Source of the DNA: Roseobacter sp.
GTDB taxonomy: Bacteria; Pseudomonadota; Alphaproteobacteria; Rhodobacterales; Rhodobacteraceae
DNA length: 64,000 bases
Reading direction: 5' to 3'
NCBI GenBank assembly: GCA_024636475.1
Contig: JAGXHA010000043.1
Span: 42,930-106,929 of the forward strand
This document shows, piece by piece, positions 47,819 to 56,259 of this stretch. The notes below the pieces were generated by a model. That model did no database searches and was not told the origin of the DNA. It worked only from the letters and a program-made list of their open reading frames with translations. The position numbers and the translations under genes were made by a program. Positions within the stretch are counted from its first letter, which is position 1. Each line of letters begins with the position of its first letter.

Positions 47819-49915
47819 TTACTTAGCCGCTTCCTTGTTCAGGTCATCAAAGGTGCGACCCTCTGCCACCAGTTGTTTCAGCAGCGGTGCGGGTTGCCAG
47901 AACCACGCGTTCTCATCTGCATAACTCTCGATGTCGGCCAAGAGTTCGGCCAACCCTTGCAGGTCGGCCCATTTCATCGGCCCGCCCCAGTAGCGCGGAA
48001 ATCCGTAGCCGAAAAGCAATACCATATCGACGTCCAGCGGCCGTTTGGCGATGCCTTCACCCACCACTTTAGCGGCCTCGTTGACCATGGCTGCCATGTA
48101 GCGGCGCACGATTTCAGCGTCCGTAAAGTCGCGCGGAGTGATGCCGCGCTCTGCGCGCTCGGCCTTGATCAACTCAGTCACTTCGGGGTTCGGGATGCCG
48201 CCACGGGTGCCCTTTTCGTAGATGTAGTAACCCTTGCCGGTCTTCTGGCCAAAATTGCCCGCTTCGCATATTTTGTCGACATAGGTTGGCACACGCTCGG
48301 CCGGATGGCGGTGGGGTGCCTTTCGTTTGCGCGTTGCCCATCCAATATCGAGCCCCGCCAGATCGCCTACGGCAAACGGCCCCATGGCAAAGCCGAAATT
48401 GACCAGAGCCTTATCGATCTGGTAGGGCGACGCGCCGTCCAGCACCATGTGGTCGGCGGCGGTACGGTAGGTCGCAAGAATACGGTTCCCGATGAAGCCG
48501 TCACAAACGCCCGCCCGGACCGAGATTTTGCCAAGCGCCTTGCCAAGGGCAAACCCGGTCGCAACCACGTCCGGGGCAGTCTTGTCGGCCACAACGACCT
48601 CAAGCAGTTTCATCACATGCGCCGGAGAGAAGAAGTGGAGCCCGATCACATCCTCGGGGCGCAAGGTGCTGGCGGCGATTTCGTCGACATCCAGATAGGA
48701 TGTGTTCGACGCCAGAATAGCGCCCGGTTTGCAGACGGCGTCCAGCTTGGTGAAGACGTCTTTCTTTACGGCCATGTCTTCGAACACAGCCTCGACCACC
48801 AGATCGACATCCGACAGCGCATCATATTGCGTCGTCACGGTCAGCGCCTTGGTTGTCAGTTCGTCAAACTTGTCCTGACTGATCTTGCCACGCTTCAGCG
48901 CGCCCGACAGATTGCCGGAAATACGATCATGGGCAGCGGCGACGAATTCATCCTTCATCTCGATCAGCACGACGCTGAAGCCCGACAGCAGCGCTGCCGT
49001 GGCAATGCCTGCGCCCATTGTGCCACCACCGATGACCCCGATGGATTTCAACGCGCGCGGTTCGACGTCTTTGAGTTCGGGCAAATTACCCACGGCACGT
49101 TCCGAAAAGAACGCATGGATCATCCCCTGCCGCTGGTCGGTCTTCATCAGGTCCATGAACATCTCGCGTTCTGCCAGCATGCCGTCGTCGAAATCCAACT
49201 CGACCGAGGCTTGCACGGCACGCACGGCCTGAGCCGGCGAAATCTGACCGCGCGCCTTTTTCAGCGCGCCGTCATAGGCGGCGTCCCAGTCGATGGGTTC
49301 GGGGGGTGTCATCTCGCTGACCGCGCGGCGCTTGGCCCCGTCAGACAGCAGCGCCTTGGCATAGGCGATACCAACTTCTGCCGGGTCGCCTTCGACGATC
49401 TTGTCGATGATGCCCATTTTCAAGGCCTCGTCCGCCTTGACCTGACGGCCAGAGGTGATCAGGTCAAGCGACGCATCAACCCCGATCAGACGTGGCAAAC
49501 GCTGGGTCGCACCGGCACCGGGGATCAGACCCAGATGCACCTCGGGCAACCCGACGCGGGCCGAGGGTTGTGCGATGCGGTAATGCGCACAAAGTGCGAT
49601 TTCCAAACCACCTCCAAGGCTGACGCCATGCATGGACGCCACGATAATGCGCGAGGATGCTTCGATACGCTTGCAGACATCGGGCAGGAACGGCTCTTGC
49701 GGGGGTTTGCCAAATTCGGTGATGTCCGCACCCGCGATAAAGGCACGGCCTTCGCCCACGATGACAACCGCCTGAACGCCTTCGTCGCTTTCGGCTTTTT
49801 CTATGCCCGCAACCAGACCTTCGCGCACTGCAAGCGAAAGCGCGTTGACGGGCGGATTCTGGATGCGCAGAACCGCGATGTCGCCGTTGCGGGTATAGCT
49901 GATTTTGTCGCTCAT
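47819..49915 (-). CDS. Bifunctional enoyl-CoA hydratase/3-hydroxyacyl-CoA dehydrogenase (FadB/PimF-like)
   Basis: Multifunctional beta-oxidation enzyme of 698 residues. The N-terminal crotonase domain (to about 190) contains GEGRAFIAGADITEF and MHGVSLGGGLEIALCAHYRIA. The NAD-binding dehydrogenase domain begins IGVIGGGTMGAGIATAALLSGFSVVLIE, with LHFFSPAHVMKLLEVV and FIGNRIL further on. Length and order match R. palustris PimF. The start at 49915 (MSDKISYT) has AGGG at 8 bases; an in-frame ATG at 49924 is also possible. No thiolase gene is present nearby to complete the cycle. Confidence 0.93.
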   Translation of the reverse strand: MSDKISYTRNGDIAVLRIQNPPVNALSLAVREGLVAGIEKAESDEGVQAVVIVGEGRAFIAGADITEFGKPPQEPFLPDVCKRIEASSRIIVASMHGVSLGGGLEIALCAHYRIAQPSARVGLPEVHLGLIPGAGATQRLPRLIGVDASLDLITSGRQVKADEALKMGIIDKIVEGDPAEVGIAYAKALLSDGAKRRAVSEMTPPEPIDWDAAYDGALKKARGQISPAQAVRAVQASVELDFDDGMLAEREMFMDLMKTDQRQGMIHAFFSERAVGNLPELKDVEPRALKSIGVIGGGTMGAGIATAALLSGFSVVLIEMKDEFVAAAHDRISGNLSGALKRGKISQDKFDELTTKALTVTTQYDALSDVDLVVEAVFEDMAVKKDVFTKLDAVCKPGAILASNTSYLDVDEIAASTLRPEDVIGLHFFSPAHVMKLLEVVVADKTAPDVVATGFALGKALGKISVRAGVCDGFIGNRILATYRTAADHMVLDGASPYQIDKALVNFGFAMGPFAVGDLAGLDIGWATRKRKAPHRHPAERVPTYVDKICEAGNFGQKTGKGYYIYEKGTRGGIPNPEVTELIKAERAERGITPRDFTDAEIVRRYMAAMVNEAAKVVGEGIAKRPLDVDMVLLFGYGFPRYWGGPMKWADLQGLAELLADIESYADENAWFWQPAPLLKQLVAEGRTFDDLNKEAAK

Positions 49916-49939
49916 CTGGTTCATCCCTGTCTTAATTCT

Positions 49940-50716
49940 TCAGTCTCGCCGGCTGAGCGCCGGGGTGCGGCCGGTGCGTTGCTCGAGCGCGCGCACAAGC
50001 TCGCGAAGCGCCGGTCCGACTTGGTCACGGATGCGCGCATCCGGCAGATCGCTTGGCATCGCACCTGCGGTAAACGCGACCGGTTCGCCGAATTCCTCGG
50101 CAAAATACGGCACGCTGACGGCGTTCACGGTGCGGGCATAGCGCGTGCCTTCGGGCGCATATGTGAAACCTTGTGCGATCAATTGCGAATATCCCTCCGA
50201 ACGAAACTCTCGCATATCCGACTTGGGCGTCAACTGCCCAAAGCGTTCTTCACTAAGTGACGCCACGACGGCCATCCCCGAAGACGAGCCAAACACAGGA
50301 ATCCTGTGCCCCGGCTCAAGCCAAATGGTTGAAGCATTCTGCGGTCGCCATGTGCGGACCAGCAACATTCTGGAATCGTCGCGCACCGCCACCAAAGTCA
50401 GCGTTCCGGTGTCATCCGCCAATTGCTGCATCGCATCCGAGGCCAGATCAAGGAAATTGACCGCGACCGAGGCGACAGATCCCAGAGCAATGGCCGAGGG
50501 CCCCAGACGGAACCGGTCATTGCGGCCCCCGTGGCTAAGATACCCCAACGCACACAACGTATAGGTCAGCCGCGACACGGTGGGCTTTGGCAGACCGGTG
50601 CGGTCGGAAATCTGCGCATGGGTCAGGCCGCTGTCACTGGCGCGAAACGCACGCAGAACGGCCAGTCCACGCGCAAGCGTGTTTGCGAACTTGCGGTCTG
50701 GCTCGTCTGTCGTCAT
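49940..50716 (-). CDS. IclR-family transcriptional regulator
   Basis: Regulator of 258 residues: the N-terminal winged helix (LARGLAVLRAFRASDSGLTHAQISDRTGLPKPTVSRLTYTLCALGYL) is followed by the IclR effector domain. It is the last gene of the TRAP operon (start overlaps the dctM-type stop by 4 bases) and lies just upstream of the beta-oxidation operon, so it can sense the imported acid and control both. The two GTTTC/GAAAC repeats in front of the TRAP operon at 53692-53735 are its likely targets. Confidence 0.9.
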   Translation of the reverse strand: MTTDEPDRKFANTLARGLAVLRAFRASDSGLTHAQISDRTGLPKPTVSRLTYTLCALGYLSHGGRNDRFRLGPSAIALGSVASVAVNFLDLASDAMQQLADDTGTLTLVAVRDDSRMLLVRTWRPQNASTIWLEPGHRIPVFGSSSGMAVVASLSEERFGQLTPKSDMREFRSEGYSQLIAQGFTYAPEGTRYARTVNAVSVPYFAEEFGEPVAFTAGAMPSDLPDARIRDQVGPALRELVRALEQRTGRTPALSRRD

Positions 50717-52053
50717 CGCGCGCCCAACGGGATCAAAAGCGATATCATCGGGAAGCTCATGATCAAAATCAATACGATGACGTCAACGCTTAGAAACCGC
50801 ATGATGCCAGCAAAGATTTTGTCGATGGGCGCGTCTTTGCCGACCACGTTGGCAATGACAAAGACGTTCAGGCCGACGGGCGGTGTGATCAGGCCAATTT
50901 CAAGCAGTTTGATCACCACCACGCCAAACCAGATCAGGTTCAGGTCATAGCTTTCCACCAGCGGTATCATCAAAGGCAGGGTCAGCACCATGATCCCGAT
51001 CGGGTCCAGAAACATCCCCAACACCAGATAGATCACCGCAATCGCGAACATCAGCACGACAACTGAAAGCTGCGCCTCGGAGACGACGTTCACGATCATC
51101 GGGGCGACGTTTGTCAGGGCGATGAAGGCCACGAAAATCTTGGCCCCCGCCGCGATAAAGAAGATCGCCGAGGTCTGGATACAGGTCTCTTTGACGGCGT
51201 CCCACAGGCCTTGCAGCGTCAGCTTGCGTTGGGCAAACCCGATCAGGGTGGCCGCAACCACGCAGACCGCTGCCGCTTCGGTCGCTGTAAAGATGCCGCC
51301 GTAGATCCCGCCGATGATCAGCACAAACAGCATCACCGCAGGCCAACTTTCAGCAGCGGCCTGAAAGCGCTCTTTCGATGAATAGCGCGCATCGGTTGGC
51401 GGTGCAATTTCGGGCGAATGCCAAACCCAGACGGCAATCACAAGGATGAACCCGGCCAGCGTCAGCAAACCCGGCAAGACGCCCGCCAGAAACAACGAGG
51501 AGATCGAGGTTTCAGTGAAAATCCCGTAGATGATGAACAAAACCGAGGGCGGGATAAGCGACCCCAACGTGCCGCCAGCCGCAACTGATGCTGTCGCAAG
51601 ACGCGGGTCGTAGCCCATACGCAGCATTTCCGGTGTGCAGATACGGCCCATCGTCGATGCGCAGGCGATTGAACTGCCGGTGATTGCGGAAAATCCGCCA
51701 CAGCCCATCACGCTTGCCATCGCAACGCCACCCGGCATGCGGGTCAGCCAGACCTTGGCGGCGTGGTAAATCTTGGTCGTGATGTCCGCGCGGTAGGCGA
51801 TATGGCCCAAGGCCACAAACAGCGGGATCATCGACAGATCATAGGAATGGATAAGGTCGAAAGAATTCGAAAACACCATCGAGGTGGTGGCGCGAATCGC
51901 GCGTTCGGGCATGAATTCGCCCGTGCGAAACGCAAAGATAAAGAACGTCCCGATTGTCGCCACAGATGCCAGCGCAAAGGCAATCGGCACACGCATGGCA
52001 AGCAAGAACAAGACCGCGCCAAATGCGATCAGACCGATGGTTGAGGCGTCCAT
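50713..52053 (-). CDS. TRAP transporter large permease (DctM type)
   Basis: Membrane protein of 446 residues with about twelve helices, the ion-coupled transport subunit of a TRAP importer. Family stretches include FSAITGSSIACASTMGRICTPEMLRMGYD and ASVAAGGTLGSLIPPSVLFIIYGIFTE. It overlaps the small permease gene by one base and iclR by four. Substrate is probably the carboxylic acid degraded by the adjacent operon. Confidence 0.95.
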   Translation of the reverse strand: MDASTIGLIAFGAVLFLLAMRVPIAFALASVATIGTFFIFAFRTGEFMPERAIRATTSMVFSNSFDLIHSYDLSMIPLFVALGHIAYRADITTKIYHAAKVWLTRMPGGVAMASVMGCGGFSAITGSSIACASTMGRICTPEMLRMGYDPRLATASVAAGGTLGSLIPPSVLFIIYGIFTETSISSLFLAGVLPGLLTLAGFILVIAVWVWHSPEIAPPTDARYSSKERFQAAAESWPAVMLFVLIIGGIYGGIFTATEAAAVCVVAATLIGFAQRKLTLQGLWDAVKETCIQTSAIFFIAAGAKIFVAFIALTNVAPMIVNVVSEAQLSVVVLMFAIAVIYLVLGMFLDPIGIMVLTLPLMIPLVESYDLNLIWFGVVVIKLLEIGLITPPVGLNVFVIANVVGKDAPIDKIFAGIMRFLSVDVIVLILIMSFPMISLLIPLGAR

Positions 52054-52586
52054 TACAGCGCATCCTTTTCAGCAAGAGCATTAATGGTGTGGTTTTGTTC
52101 GTCCGACACCTCGCCGCCCGACAGGATCGTGCGGGTGTCGCGGATGGCCAATTCGGCCAGTCGCAGCCAGCAGGCCCCGATACCAATAACAAACAGCAAT
52201 CTTCCCGGCCATTTCGGCAAATTCAGATCGCCATAGAAAAAACTGCCTTTTTGCCAAACGCTTAGAAATTCGCGGGTGCCCGCATAGATCAGCGCAGCCA
52301 AGGCGATCAACCCCATCACCGACCCCAAAACGATCAGCCAGGACCGCAAGCGCGGCCCAAAGCGGTCGGACACGAACGCGACACTGATATGGGCGCGACT
52401 GGCCGTTGCAGCACCAAGCGGTAAAAGGATTGCTGCAACCATCAATTCGCGCACCATGGTGACGCTGTCAGGCACGCTTGAGGAAAAGACGGAACGCGCG
52501 ACCACATTGGTTGTAATCAAGACCCCCAGCAGAATGACCGCAACCGCGCCCAATCCCAACAGGATTTTCTCTAATGGTCCCAACAT
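52053..52586 (-). CDS. TRAP transporter small permease (DctQ type)
   Basis: Membrane protein of 177 residues with four hydrophobic segments (for example LGLGAVAVILLGVLITTNVVARSVF). It has the DctQ signature RAHISVAFVSDRFGPRLRSWLIVLGS. It bridges the binding protein and the large permease. Located between the binding-protein gene and dctM-type gene with coupled reading frames. Confidence 0.93.
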   Translation of the reverse strand: MLGPLEKILLGLGAVAVILLGVLITTNVVARSVFSSSVPDSVTMVRELMVAAILLPLGAATASRAHISVAFVSDRFGPRLRSWLIVLGSVMGLIALAALIYAGTREFLSVWQKGSFFYGDLNLPKWPGRLLFVIGIGACWLRLAELAIRDTRTILSGGEVSDEQNHTINALAEKDAL

Positions 52587-52614
52587 GGCCCCGTCCCTCC
52601 CTCAGGCTTTTTGC

Positions 52615-53670
52615 TTAGTTGCTTTTCGGTGCCCAAGGATAGCCCTTGGTGTTACGCTCTGCGGTGTATTTGGTAATCAGTGCTTGGTAGTCTTCAAGCA
52701 TCTGTTCTGCTGGCAGGCCCGAAGCGCTGGCTGTTTCCACCCATTGACCAAGGAACTTCTGACCGGCCTCAACCAGCTTTGCGCGCTCTTCTGCGGGCAG
52801 TTCGATGATTTCGACGTTTTGCTCTTTCATCGACGCAATCGCGTTGTCATTCGCTGTGGTGATCATACGACCGAATTCATCCGCCATATCTGCCCCGGTG
52901 GATGTCAGCACGTCTTGCTGCTTTGGGTCCAGAGAATCGTACATGAATTTGTTCATGAAGATGCCCAAGCCCCCGACCTGACCCCAGTTCAGTAAGGTGT
53001 AGTTGTCCATAACCTCGGCCTGCTTGAGCGCTGCAACCGCGTAGGAATAGCCTTGGCTGCAATCAATCAGTCCGGTATCGAGGCCCTGATAGGCGTCATA
53101 GATCGACATGTTGACCATGTTCGCGCCTTCTTCGCCGAAGACCTTGCCATAGGCACCCACACCGCGCACTTTTTTACCGTCGATGTCGGCGACCGTGCGG
53201 ATCGCATCGCCCTTGCAGCCGATGTTGACCTGGCTGGTGGTCCATGTGCCGATGTAGACAAGATTCTTATCGGCAAGATCCTCCGCAATGGCAGGGTTGG
53301 AGCGCATCAGCTCGTCTGTGGCGCGCATGCCGACCCATGCATCGGGGTTATTCACGGGCAGATCGGCGATGCCATAGGCTGCCATTTCTTGCGGATAATA
53401 AACGGCGATGACCGAACCTGTGTCGGCAACACCATCAGCGATCGATTGCACGGCGGCATTCGCTTTGAACAGCGCCCCGCCCCATTGGATGTCCATCCGC
53501 AGATCGCCGTCCGAGCGTTCAGCGACTTGATCGGCGAACCATTGCAGCGCGTCCGCGCGCGCGCCGCGATTCGGGCCGGCCTCGCCATGGATCAACACGG
53601 TTTCAGCACTTGCAACAGAGGCAGCACAGCCCAAAGCAGCGGTTAAAGTCAGGTTTTTGATAAAGGACAT
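52615..53670 (-). CDS. TRAP transporter substrate-binding protein (DctP type)
   Basis: Periplasmic binding protein of 351 residues with signal MSFIKNLTLTAALGCAASVASAE. It shows DctP features: ADALQWFADQVAERSDGDLRMDIQWGGALFKANAAVQSIADGVADTG and KKVRGVGAYGKVFGEEGANM, the latter with the conserved Arg that binds the ligand carboxylate. The start at 53670 has GGGAGGG upstream; the frame's earlier Met lies inside the ribosome site. It is the first gene of the TRAP-iclR operon. Confidence 0.95.
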   Translation of the reverse strand: MSFIKNLTLTAALGCAASVASAETVLIHGEAGPNRGARADALQWFADQVAERSDGDLRMDIQWGGALFKANAAVQSIADGVADTGSVIAVYYPQEMAAYGIADLPVNNPDAWVGMRATDELMRSNPAIAEDLADKNLVYIGTWTTSQVNIGCKGDAIRTVADIDGKKVRGVGAYGKVFGEEGANMVNMSIYDAYQGLDTGLIDCSQGYSYAVAALKQAEVMDNYTLLNWGQVGGLGIFMNKFMYDSLDPKQQDVLTSTGADMADEFGRMITTANDNAIASMKEQNVEIIELPAEERAKLVEAGQKFLGQWVETASASGLPAEQMLEDYQALITKYTAERNTKGYPWAPKSN

Positions 53671-53691
53671 GAATTTCCCTCCCAAGAAATT

Positions 53692-53735
53692 GTTTCACTA
53701 AGCGAAACTTGGTTTCACTATGTCTCGGCGAAACC
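53692..53735. promoter_or_regulatory. Two inverted repeats, candidate IclR operators of the TRAP operon
   Basis: Repeat 1: GTTTC (53692-53696) and GAAAC (53704-53708). Repeat 2: GGTTTC (53711-53716) and GAAACC (53730-53735). GTTTCACTA occurs twice (53692-53700 and 53712-53720), and GCGAAAC occurs twice. IclR-family operators are often of the GTTTC-N-GAAAC type. They lie 22-65 bases before the binding-protein start. Confidence 0.6.
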
Positions 53736-53769
53736 TAGGCCCTGAGTTCTGATCAAGCAAGCAAATATT

Positions 53770-53799
53770 AAAACGGCAGCACTTTCATGCTGCCGTTTT
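53770..53799. terminator. Terminator between methyltransferase and TRAP operon
   Basis: Arms aaaacggcagca (53770-53781) and tgctgccgtttt (53788-53799) form a perfect 12-bp stem with a 6-base loop and T-rich tails. It follows the stop of the minus-strand methyltransferase gene (53846) and insulates the TRAP promoter. Confidence 0.85.
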
Positions 53800-53845
53800 A
53801 TTCAAAACATCTATAAATCAGTGCGTTATGCGCGTCTTTGCAAAG

Positions 53846-54334
53846 CTAGGCGCGCTGGTAGATGAAACATCTTCCCGGAACAGCATCGGCGGGCAACGCA
53901 ATTTCCTTGAGCGTTTCGAAATACATCTTGTCGCTGGCCACCATCAGGCCGCCTTTTGCCAGCAAAGGTTCGACGAGCGGCGAAATCGAACGGGCGAATT
54001 CATCATTCTTTGCAGGACTATGGCCGCCAAGGTCCGCATGGACCAGCTGCGCTGTTGCCCCGAACCGCGCGAGCGCTGCGGGCAAGGTATCGTACACATC
54101 CCCCAGCAAGAGCATGTCATCGTCGGGTGTGCTGTCAGGATGAGACGCAACCGCACGCTCAAACACAAAGATATCCCGCTCTGGCATGATATTGCGCAAA
54201 TGATCGAAAGTGCGGCCATTGCCCAGTCCCAATTCGAAAACGGGCCCGGGTGTGCCACTGATCGTTTCAGCCGCAAAGTCCAGGCAGGCGCGCTGTGACG
54301 TCATGCGTTCGATGAATTTATCCAGTCGGCTCAT
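53846..54334 (-). CDS. Small class I SAM-dependent methyltransferase-like protein
   Basis: Protein of 162 residues with a Rossmann-like fold: the SAM motif PVFELGLGNGRTFDHLRNIMPERDIFVFERAVASHP has the Gly-rich loop GLGNG and an acidic residue after the next strand (FER). The next motif is MLLLGDVYDTLPAALARFGATAQLVHADLGGH. It is shorter than typical methyltransferases and the target is unknown. The start at 54334 (MSRLDKFIERM) has AAGGAG 8 bases away. It is divergent from the ABC transporter operon. Confidence 0.75.
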   Translation of the reverse strand: MSRLDKFIERMTSQRACLDFAAETISGTPGPVFELGLGNGRTFDHLRNIMPERDIFVFERAVASHPDSTPDDDMLLLGDVYDTLPAALARFGATAQLVHADLGGHSPAKNDEFARSISPLVEPLLAKGGLMVASDKMYFETLKEIALPADAVPGRCFIYQRA

Positions 54335-54489
54335 ATTTTGGTCTCCTTCTACTAGTCTGTAATACACGTAGGCTTTTGGAGCCTGATAGCTACCAGCCAG
54401 AACATAAAAATAACGCCCCCCTAGACGCGACCGCCGTTATCGGTTTCACTCCCATCGTAATCAGTTTGCACTCATGCGTTTGGAGCGAG

Positions 54490-56259
54490 ATGACCGCCCT
54501 TCTAGAAGTACACGATCTGACAATAGGTTTCGGAGATGCCGCTCCAGTTGTTGACGGCCTCAGCTTTTCCGTGAACGCAGGCGAGACTTTGGCGCTGGTC
54601 GGGGAAAGCGGATCAGGCAAGACACTGACCTGCCGGTCGGTGCTGCGCATCCTGCCTGAAAACGCAAAGCTGCGCAGTGGATCAATCCTGTTCAATGGGT
54701 CTGGCGGATCAAGCGACCTGTTGAAACTGTCGGAAAAAGAGCTTCGCAAAATCCGCGGTGACCGCATTTCGATGATCTTTCAGGAACCGATGCACTCTTT
54801 GTCCCCGCTCCACCGCTTGGGTGATCAAGTCGCAGAAGTATTGCGGTTGCACCGGGACATGGGCCGATCTGAGGCAAAGCAAGCGGTACTGGCACAATTC
54901 GAAAAAGTTGGTTTTGGCGATCCAGATCGCGCTTGGCGCAGCTATCCCTTTGAAATGTCAGGCGGCATGCGCCAACGCGCGATGATTGCCATGGCGATGG
55001 TGGCCAAACCTGAATTGATGATCGCAGACGAGCCGACAACCGCGCTGGACGTGACCACGCAGGCGCAGGTTCTGGGGCTGATCCGCAGCTTGCAGGCGGA
55101 AACAGGAATGGGCGTTATCCTTGTGACCCATGATCTGGGAGTTGTGGCGAACATGGCGCAGAATGTCGTCGTTATGAACAAGGGCCGTGTGATGGAAAGC
55201 GGGCTAGCCACCGATGTTCTGGGCGCGCCGGCGCATCCCTATACTGCAAAGCTTTTTGCGGCAGCCCCCATGATACCCGAGGTCGCCTCAGCGGCCCGAG
55301 TGCCCAGCCATGATGATGTGATCCTTGATCTTCGCAATATCTCGAAAACCTACACCATGCGCGCCGGTGGATGGCGCAAGCCGGTGACCGTGGCCGCCTG
55401 CCAGAATGTCGATCTGCAACTTGAGCGCGGCAAAACGCTGGCGATCGTTGGGGAAAGCGGGTCAGGAAAAACAACTTGCGCCCGAATCGCGATGGGATCC
55501 GAGACACCGGACGCAGGCGGCAAAGTGCTGTTCAGGCCTGATAAAGACGCTGATCAGATCGCTGTCCACGAAATGAGCACCACCCAACGAACCCTGTTTC
55601 AGCGTCAGGCGCAGATGGTATTCCAGGACCCTTATTCTTCGCTTAGCCCGCGCATGCGCGTCCAGGAAGCGCTGACCGAACCGATGGAGATACATTCAAT
55701 CGGCTCAGCAGCAGACCGGCGCGACAAGGCAGCAGAAATGCTGAGCTGGGTCGGTCTGGACCCGGACATGATGCGCCGCTTTCCGCATGCTTTTTCGGGG
55801 GGGCAGCGCCAACGGCTGTCGATTGCACGCGCATTAACACTGAACCCGAGGCTTCTTGTCTGTGATGAGCCGACCTCGGCGCTTGATGTGTCGGTTCAGG
55901 ACCAGATCCTGAGCTTGCTTGAAGACATCCGCGAGCGTGCCAATCTAAGCTACCTTTTCATCAGTCACGATCTGGCAGTTGTTGCTCGCATCGCTGACGA
56001 AGTTGCCGTGATGCGTGCGGGGGTGATCCTTGAACAAGCAGCCCCCGATACGCTGTTTTACAACCCCCAGCATCCCTATACCAAAGCGCTGATTGCCGCA
56101 CAGCCAGAGCCGGACATCAGACGCCCGATCGATCTTGATTTGGTCGCAAAAGGGGCCGGTTCGCCCTCGCTTTGGCCCGAACAGTACCGTTTTCAAGGCA
56201 CGCAAGCCCCAGCATTGCGTGAACTGGAACCCGGCCATAAGGTCAGATGTCATGCGTAA
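54490..56259 (+). CDS. Peptide ABC transporter, fused double ATPase (YejF-like)
   Basis: Protein of 589 residues with two complete ABC ATPase domains. Domain 1 (about 1-270): [34 protein letters not shown]. Domain 2 (about 280-575): [38 protein letters not shown]. This layout equals a DppD-DppF fusion as in YejF or GsiA. The ATG at 54490 has GGAGCGAG upstream; the longer in-frame ORF from 54376 lacks likeness. It overlaps the next gene by 8 bases. With the following binding protein and two permeases it makes a full importer. Confidence 0.92.
   Translation: MTALLEVHDLTIGFGDAAPVVDGLSFSVNAGETLALVGESGSGKTLTCRSVLRILPENAKLRSGSILFNGSGGSSDLLKLSEKELRKIRGDRISMIFQEPMHSLSPLHRLGDQVAEVLRLHRDMGRSEAKQAVLAQFEKVGFGDPDRAWRSYPFEMSGGMRQRAMIAMAMVAKPELMIADEPTTALDVTTQAQVLGLIRSLQAETGMGVILVTHDLGVVANMAQNVVVMNKGRVMESGLATDVLGAPAHPYTAKLFAAAPMIPEVASAARVPSHDDVILDLRNISKTYTMRAGGWRKPVTVAACQNVDLQLERGKTLAIVGESGSGKTTCARIAMGSETPDAGGKVLFRPDKDADQIAVHEMSTTQRTLFQRQAQMVFQDPYSSLSPRMRVQEALTEPMEIHSIGSAADRRDKAAEMLSWVGLDPDMMRRFPHAFSGGQRQRLSIARALTLNPRLLVCDEPTSALDVSVQDQILSLLEDIRERANLSYLFISHDLAVVARIADEVAVMRAGVILEQAAPDTLFYNPQHPYTKALIAAQPEPDIRRPIDLDLVAKGAGSPSLWPEQYRFQGTQAPALRELEPGHKVRCHA

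Noticed and set aside
47780..50260. 826-codon open frame on the plus strand
   Set aside because: It runs antisense to the FadB-like gene and to intergenic space; its translation is rich in His/Arg/Gln and matches no family. It is an artefact of high GC.
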